In this document: positions 57,511 through 64,000 of the stretch, in pieces | Numbering within the stretch: position 1 is the first letter of the stretch | Layout: every line of letters begins with the position of its first letter | NCBI GenBank assembly: GCA_963691815.1 | Contig: OY829645.1 | Location: 44,804,522-44,868,521 of the forward strand | DNA length: 64,000 bases | Reading direction: 5' to 3' | Origin: Echiichthys vipera | Taxonomy: Eukaryota > Chordata > Actinopteri > Perciformes > Trachinidae | Made by a program: the position numbers and the translations under genes | Notes under the pieces: generated by a model | Seen by the model: only the letters and a program-made list of their open reading frames with translations | The model's database searches: none | Told to the model about the DNA's origin: nothing

Positions 57511-58988
57511 TTTTAAAGTTTCCCAGTTTCTCAGTTTCCCAGTTTCCCAGTTTCCCCGTTTCCCAGTTTCCCAGTTTCTCAGTTTCTCAGTTTCTCAGTT
57601 TCCCAGTTTAACAGTTTCTCAGTTTCCCAGTTTCCCAGTTTCTCAGTTTCCCAGTTTCCCAGTTTCTCAGTTTCTCAGTTTCCCAGTTTCTCAGTTTCCC
57701 AGTTTCTCAGTTTCTCAGTTTCCCAGTTTCTCATTTTCCCAGTTTCCCAGTTTCCCAGTTTCTCAGTTTCCCAGTTTCTCAGTTTCCCAGTTTCTCAGTT
57801 TCTCAGTTTCTCAGTTTCCCAGTTTCTCAGTTTCTCAGTTTCTCAGTTTCCCAGTTTCCCAGTTTCTCTGTTTCTCAGTTTCTCAGTTTCCCAGTTTCTC
57901 AGTTTCTCAGTTTCTCAGTTTCCCAGTTTCCCAGTTTCCAAGTTTCCCAGTTTCTCAGTTTCTCAGTTTCCCAGTTTCTCAGTTTCCCAGTTTCTCAGTT
58001 TCTCAGTTTCCCAGTTTCTCAGTTTCTCAGTTTCTCAGTTTCTCAGTTTCTCAGTTTCCCAGTTTCCCAGTTTCCCAGTTTCCCAGTTTCTCAGTTTTCT
58101 CAGTTTCTCAGTTTCCCAGTTTCCCAGTTTCCCAGTTTCCCAGTTTCTCAGTTTCTCAGTTTCTCAGTTTCCCAGTTTCCCAGTTTCTCAGTTTCTCAGT
58201 TTCCCAGTTTCTCAGTTTCCCAGTTTCTCAGTTTCCCAGTTTCTCAGTTTCCCAGTTTCCCAGTTTTAAAGTTTCCCAGTTTCTCAGTTTCCCAGTTTCC
58301 CAGTTTCCCCGTTTCCCAGTTTCCCAGTTTCTCAGTTTCTCAGTTTCTCAGTTTCCCAGTTTAACAGTTTCTCAGTTTCCCAGTTTCCCAGTTTCTCAGT
58401 TTCCCAGTTTCCCAGTTTCTCAGTTTCTCAGTTTCCCAGTTTCTCAGTTTCCCAGTTTCTCAGTTTCTCAGTTTCCCAGTTTCTCATTTTCCCAGTTTCC
58501 CAGTTTCCCAGTTTCTCAGTTTCCCAGTTTCTCAGTTTCCCAGTTTCTCAGTTTCTCAGTTTCTCAGTTTCCCAGTTTCTCAGTTTCTCAGTTTCTCAGT
58601 TTCCCAGTTTCCCAGTTTCTCTGTTTCTCAGTTTCTCAGTTTCCCAGTTTCTCAGTTTCTCAGTTTCTCAGTTTCCCAGTTTCCCAGTTTCCAAGTTTCC
58701 CAGTTTCTCAGTTTCTCAGTTTCCCAGTTTCTCAGTTTCCCAGTTTCTCAGTTTCTCAGTTTCCCAGTTTCTCAGTTTCTCAGTTTCTCAGTTTCTCAGT
58801 TTCTCAGTTTCCCAGTTTCCCAGTTTCCCAGTTTCTCAGTTTTCTCAGTTTCTCAGTTTCCCAGTTTCCCAGTTTCCCAGTTTCCCAGTTTCTCAGTTTT
58901 CTCAGTTTTCTCAGTTTCTCAGTTTCTCATTTTCCCAGTTTCTCAGTTTCCCAGTTTCTCAGTTTCCCAGTTTCCCAGTTTCTCATTT
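57511..58988 (+). repeat. Higher-order tandem duplication, period about 753 bp
   Basis: TTTTAAAG at 57511 and 58264, and the AACAG variant at 57610 and 58363, are each 753 bases apart. The CAGTTTTCTC slip at 58092 and 58837 is 745 apart, one unit shorter. The copies span about 57511-58263 and 58264-58988. Confidence 0.93.
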
Positions 58989-59150
58989 TTAAACGATCAA
59001 AGATAACTACTAATCGTTGCAGGTCGAATAAGAAGTCACACCTGAAGCAGCAGAAACAGTCGACTCTGTTAATTTAATATTCAATTAAACTTTTTACAGA
59101 CAAATAATCTGTAACGACTCTTTTTTTCTAACAAAAGTGGCAAAATATTC

Positions 59151-59440
59151 ACGTTTCCAACTTCTCCGTGTGATGATTTGCTCCTTTATTTAGTCAAATA
59201 TGTAATAAACAATATACTGAGTAAAGACTGTTAACATTACTGTCATAATTAATCAATTAATTAATAATTAATAAGAAAATATAATCAAAATAGTCACGTT
59301 TCCAACTTCTCAGTGTGATGATTTGCTGCTTTATTTAGTCATATATGTAAAAAACAATATACTGAATAAGGACTGTTAACATTACTGTTATAATTAATTA
59401 GTTAATTAATAATTAATAAGAAAAGATAATGAAAATAGTC
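59151..59440 (+). repeat. Two tandem copies of a 145-bp AT-rich unit
   Basis: ACGTTTCCAACTTCT at 59151 and 59296, with TGTGATGATTTGCT and AATTAATAATTAATAAG following in both. Confidence 0.9.
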
Positions 59441-59565
59441 ACAGATTGATATTAGGGTTGCACAATATTAGGAAAATATGTGATAATGTTGTTGAATGTG
59501 GTGATGATGATTTTAAACGGGAATAACGTCGAGCTGCAAACAAAAGGCAAAAAATATATATATTT

Positions 59566-60185
59566 ACATTTTAAAGTTCAGTTTTCTACTTTCTCTTTGT
59601 TTATTGTGCAAGTTGATGTCGTGGACGATGATTAGAAAGAGGTTAACTGTGCAGCCCTGCACCAAATAATCAATTAATCCAGTAAATAATGAAGATATTA
59701 TTATTAATATACATTTTAAAGCTGAGTTTTCTACTTTCTCTTTTAACTCACTCAGAAATCTCAGAGGGTTTTTCGCGATATGTTTATTGTGCAAGTTGAT
59801 GGATGGTTAGTTGTGTAGCCCTGTTCCCAATAGTCAATTAATCAAGTAAATAATGAAGATATTATTATTAATATACATTTTAAATCGCAGTTTTCTACTT
59901 TCTCTTTCTTTATTTTGAAAGTTGATGTCGTGGACGATGATTAGAAAGAGGTTAATTGTGCAGCCCTGCACCAAATAATCAATTAATCCAGTAAATAATG
60001 AAGATATTATTATTAATATACATTTTAAATCGCAGTTTTCTACTTTCTCTTTGTTTATTATGCAAGTTGATGTCGTGGACGATGATTAGAAAGAGGTTAA
60101 CTGTGCAGCCCTGCACCAAATAATCAATTAATCAAGTAAATAATGAAGATATTATTATTAATATACATTTTAAAGTCATCATAAT
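59566..60185 (+). repeat. Tandem units of about 145-164 bp
   Basis: Units marked by ACATTTTAAA at about 59566, 59711, 59875, 60020 and 60175 (spacings 145, 164, 145, 155). Each includes TCTACTTTCTCTTTGTT, AAGTTGATGTCGTGGACG and CAATTAATCAAGTAAAT segments. Confidence 0.9.
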
Positions 60186-60772
60186 GGAACAGAAGCGAGT
60201 GTCTTGGCGCACAAAGCCCGACCACTTTGTATTAGTTCAGCTTACGTAACTCGGTTCTAGACGAGGAAACACGCAGCGAGGCGAACTCAGACTAATAACT
60301 TTGATTTGCCGTCTCTTCAAAAATCTCAAACCTCGAGAAAAACAATTTCGTTACAGACAAAAAGACGCGTGAAGCGATGATTCCACGGCCCCTTTTTCCC
60401 CCATCTAAGATTTATTTATAAACTGATTTCCTTGGATGGGTTTAGGAGATGTTTTGACAGGCGTGTGATGATTTTCCACTTTTAGATTTGGAAGGAAAGA
60501 TAATTGAGAACACAGTGAGTAATGTGTTCCCCAAATCGTGTGTGGGACGGGTTCATGCCGGTGTCATCAGTCATTTACTTGCCATGCAGCCCACTTGAAA
60601 CGACATTTGTCCTAAGAAGATGCTCGTTGAGCCGGGCCTCGAGCAAATACCAGTAATACCATGATTCATGTTGCTCCTAATATTCAGTCTATATATAGAA
60701 ATGATATTACTTTTAGTGTTTTAGTTGTTATAGTCTTATAGTAGCAGCAGTAACAACAGTATTGCAGGAGTA
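60186..60772. other. pmepa1 intron 1; no feature recognised
   Basis: Single-copy-looking intronic sequence. Confidence 0.4.
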
Positions 60773-60775
60773 TTA

Positions 60776-61400
60776 GGGCACACTCACACTGTCCTTCCGC
60801 AGCGCGCCCCGGGCTTTAGGGTACTTGTCCCCCCTCCTTCTCCCCCCACGCCCCAGGCCCGTTTGTACTCACACTACCTGGGCCTCGGAGAATGCTTCTT
60901 GCTGCCTATACGTCATCACACCGTAACATGTCACACGCATTGATGACGTCATGGCGATGCGTCGCTTTGTTTCCAAATCTTTCCCTAGACCTCGGAGTTT
61001 TTGTGCGTCTTGTCGACTGTTTTTGAATATTTTCATCGACCAAATCTGCAGTAAACACTCCACCTCCGCATCACACCAACGTGAACCTTTCGCCACCATT
61101 GTTGTTGTTGTTAAATGTCCGCGCATGGTCCGTCCTTCTATTTTCTATGTACGAAAAGGCGCACATAAATTACGTCAGAACCGTGGTAGGCATCATGCTC
61201 GTGCTCGTACTCCTGCGCACGCTCGTGCTCGTACATGTGCAAACGCGCTCTACAAAAGCCCACCCCTCTCAGACGGGCCGTGGACGGCCAGCTGGCCGCA
61301 GCTAGATGCGGTACGGTTGCACTCAAACTGGTCAAACGCACTAGGCTCTTCCCGAAAAACCTGTTTTGGCCCGGTGCGGAAGGACAGTGTGAGTGCGCCC
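60776..61400 (+). mobile_element. PIF/Harbinger-type MITE, copy 3 with Myb/SANT remnant
   Basis: A 625-bp element with ends GGGCACACTCACACTGTCC and GGACAGTGTGAGTGCGCCC and a TTA duplication at 60773-60775 and 61401-61403. On the minus strand (61126-60869) it still reads [16 protein letters not shown], a Myb/SANT-like DNA-binding domain start of Harbinger accessory proteins, followed by frame decay. No transposase. Confidence 0.82.
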
Positions 61401-61403
61401 TTA

Positions 61404-61557
61404 GTAGATTAGAAATAGTAGCAGGGCCACTACTCAACAGCACATTCAATTAGTACAATTACATGAATGTGGACATCCAAACATTACAGCCATTGATGTT
61501 AAACATTTAATCAGCTGATTTTAACAGCTTTTACTTTTCTTGTTTTGAGTTGAGACT
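61404..61557. other. No feature recognised
   Basis: Short spacer. Confidence 0.4.
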
Positions 61558-62690
61558 TTGTCATGTTGAAACTAGGGCCCTCCTCATATGAGATTTTTGG
61601 GGTTAATGCTGGTTTGTAGAGTGAAAATAGATCTTTTCCATGTTGATTGTGCACCGATTTGACTCTGCAAAGGTACTCAGAAGACAGCTCTCTGAACACA
61701 TAACTTAAATAAAGCATATTTAACATCATTATGCATTCAGAGATCAACGATTCATGAGCCTGAGAAAAGTTTTCCAGTAGGAAATGTGTATAATGTATGT
61801 ATAATGTACTGTAAATTAGTGTTGTATGCATTTAAAACTGCTGTATTCCAGCTCAAAGCACACTGTTATAATATAAAGAGTTCCCTTCATTGTCATGTTG
61901 AAACTAGGGCCCTACTGATATGAGATTTTTGGGGTCGATGCTGATTTGTAGAGTGAAAATAGACCTTTTCCATGTTGATTGTGCACTGATTTTACTCTGC
62001 AAAGGTACTTAGAAGACAGCTTTCTAAACACATAACTTTAATAAAGCATATTTAACATCATTATGCATTCAGAGGTCAACGATTCATGAGCCTGAGAAAA
62101 GTTTTCCAGGAGGAAATGTGCCTAATGTATGTATAATGTACTGTAAATTAGTGTTATATGAATTTAAAACTGCTCTATTCCAGCTCAAAACACACTGTTA
62201 TAATAGAAAGAGTTCCCTTCATTGTCATGTTGAAACTAGGGCCCTACTGATATGAGATTTATGGCGTCAATGCTGATTTGCAGAGTGAAAATAGGCTTTT
62301 CCATGTTGATTGTGCACCAATTTGACTGCAAAGTTACTCAGAAGACAGCTTTCTAAATACATAACTTTATTAAAGCATATTTAACATCATTATGCATTCA
62401 GAGGTCAACGATTCATGAGCCTGTATTGTGTATTATATACTGTAAATTAGTGTTATATGCATTTAAAACTGCTCTATTCCAGCCCAAAGCACACTGTTAT
62501 AATATAAAGAGTTCCCTTCATTGTCATGTTGAAACTAGGGCCCTACTCATATGAGACTTATGGCGTCGATGCTGATTTGCAGAGTGAAAATAGACCTTTT
62601 CCATGTTGATTGTGCACTGATTTGACTCTGCAAAGCTGTATTTCAGCTCAAAACACACTGTTATAATATAAAGATTCCCCTTCATTGGGT
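61558..62690 (+). repeat. About 3.5 tandem copies of a ~332-bp unit
   Basis: TCATGTTGAAACTAGGGCCC marks units near 61560, 61892, 62224 and 62523 (spacings 332, 332, 299). Each includes TTCCATGTTGATTGTGCAC and AACGATTCATGAGCCTG. The third is shortened by a deletion near 62420 and the last is partial. Confidence 0.94.
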
Positions 62691-63800
62691 ACACTGTATG
62701 TACGCTTAAGTATGTAAACACAAATCTTCAGTCAAACGCAGATGATTGCCTGACGTGCAACAGAAAGACGAGATAAGAATGCAGGCAGATGCACGATTCC
62801 TCTGTCTGAAAGCAGACATGTTTAGTCTGGAAGACAGAGGGAGGGAATCAGATAAACCAAAGGAGGAGAGATAGGAGGGAGCGAGAAGTCAAAACTTTAG
62901 AAAAAAGGGAACCAGGTGCCAAAGAGAAACCTGAAATAAGCAGAAACGCATTCTGGTGAATTGGAAATTTTGCGTAGGAGTTGATAGAAACTGTGTTTGG
63001 AGGTTGAAACTAGTGACGCATTGGTCTTTTATTTCTAAAATATTTTTGTTGAAGGTGCCTTCAGCTGTGCTGGACGTGATGCAGTGGAGTGTGACAGGAA
63101 AGATAAAAGACACTGAGGAAGAATGTATAACACAAGTTAATCCCCGTTATACACTTGAGATGTGGTGATCAAAGGACGATGTACTCATGATTGTAAAAAC
63201 AGAGTTTCCCTGAGCCTTTACTTCAGAATATGTCATAAATAGACTCATATCTGCGGATAAAATAACTTGTTTTATAACAGAAAGACTTGATTTACCACAA
63301 AAACGAAGACACAAACCTGTAAAAACATCTATAAACTAAGAATCCAGTGAAAAATAGGACACTTCAGGGGCTTTATAGCGACACTTCAGGGCCTTTTATA
63401 GCGAATAATCACTTAACTAACTGAGGCATGGTTTTAGAAAAAGGCCAGTTTACTAATGCTGTTATATTAATATTAGTTTGGACAAAGGGGGAAACCTTGG
63501 AGGCCAACACAAATGTGTTAATTCAGGTGAATCTTTATACAACTCACCCATTTATATTATATTATAGCATTCGCTTCTGATGCTTGTTAGTTTGTAACTG
63601 TCAGTACCAGACCGCAATGATGGCAGTGTGTCTGTTCTGGTGGTTTCAGGTTTCTTTGCTGGTGTTGTGTCAACTATTGGTTTATGGATTAGTGACGTAC
63701 GAACTGAAGCGTGCCTGGGACACGTTTGAATCTCAGATCTGTGTCTCATGGCTGCTGTGAGTGACAGGTGGGTGCAGTCACAGGTGGCTGGCAGAGACCG
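62691..63800. other. pmepa1 intron 1; no feature recognised
   Basis: No exon with the expected membrane-spanning segment is present up to the window end. Confidence 0.45.
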
Positions 63801-63945
63801 TAGGTGTCACTTGGCCTCAGCTCCATTCATGCTCGCCTGGCAACCGCGGAGATTTCAAGAGCCACTCGCTTTGAGCTTCGCAGAAACCTATTGGTGATGT
63901 TGCAGAGACTAAATTTATATTTTGTACAGTCTATGGTGTGGTCAG
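63801..63945. repeat. Probable dispersed repeat
   Basis: CTCAGCTCCATTCATGCTCG, CTCGCTTTGAGCTTC and AAATTTATATTTTGTACAGT are landmarks of a common fish repeat. Ends not defined. Confidence 0.4.
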
Positions 63946-64000
63946 GCAGCTCAAATGAACCTGGGGTCTCATACAGCTCTAACAGCTAGATTTAAAGCAT

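Larger units (their letters stand above)
53900..58988 (+). repeat. 5.1-kb array of the 8-bp unit CAGTTTCY in pmepa1 intron 1
   Basis: About 636 units of CAGTTTCC or CAGTTTCT on the plus strand, with rare variants (TTTTAAAG, TTTCCAAG, CAGTTTTCTC, CAGTTCCTC, CAGTTGCTC, CATTTTC). Because 8 and 3 share no factor and the unit has no stop codon, all three frames stay open and look like SQFPSF repeats; these are not genes. Two internal higher-order duplications are described separately. Confidence 0.98.

Noticed and set aside
63552..63749. Second pmepa1 exon
   Set aside because: No membrane-spanning segment or TELEF-like start, and the frame is on the opposite strand.

Overview
The window reads as a spiny-rayed teleost fish chromosome segment. 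Two single-copy vertebrate genes are recognisable by their protein sequence and splice sites. The rest is dense in fish-type repeats: tRNA-derived SINEs, a V-SINE, LINE 3' fragments with (GATGA)n tails, a DIRS1-like retrotransposon, a solo LTR, piggyBac-, PIF/Harbinger- and Tc1-like elements, and long CA/GT/GA microsatellites. There are no bacterial-type operons, CRISPR arrays or true RNA genes. Species cannot be fixed from the sequence.

Left part (1-5.5 kb): nested repeats, including two inverted copies of one element, a piggyBac-type MITE with TTAA flanks and two SINE families. At 6,024-15,520 on the minus strand lies a complete seven-exon cyc1 gene (mitochondrial cytochrome c1, 307 codons, all introns GT-AG). 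Its 6.5-kb first intron carries a decayed DIRS1-like element, and intron 6 carries a Harbinger-type MITE. A CCGGAAG (ETS/GABP) motif lies just upstream of the cyc1 start.

Middle part (15.6-52 kb): I found no intact gene. It holds a spliced but truncated Tc1/mariner-like transposase whose intron contains about 51 copies of a 34-bp repeat. It also holds a pair of MITEs with telomere-like cores, repeated modules carrying CTCF-like motifs, and a broken fragment of an MHC class II alpha immunoglobulin exon. A solo LTR has a SINE inside it, and a V-SINE sits inside an older repeat. Six LINE 3' fragments are present, three of which begin at the same internal point but have different target-site duplications. 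A five-copy tandem repeat of about 305 bp closes the region.

Right part (52-64 kb): exon 1 of pmepa1 (plus strand) ends at a GTGAGT donor, preceded by an 8-codon upstream ORF whose stop codon touches the main ATG. The downstream exons are outside the window, so everything to 64,000 is treated as pmepa1 intron 1. That intron holds a 5.1-kb array of the 8-bp unit CAGTTTCY, with two internal higher-order duplications (about 1,057 and 753 bp). It also holds further tandem repeats of about 145 and 332 bp and a third Harbinger-type MITE.

cyc1 (respiratory complex III) and pmepa1 (membrane adaptor that restrains TGF-beta signalling) are functionally unrelated neighbours. All motif matches were read by eye; repeat family names without a stated terminal structure or target-site duplication are from recognition and are less certain.
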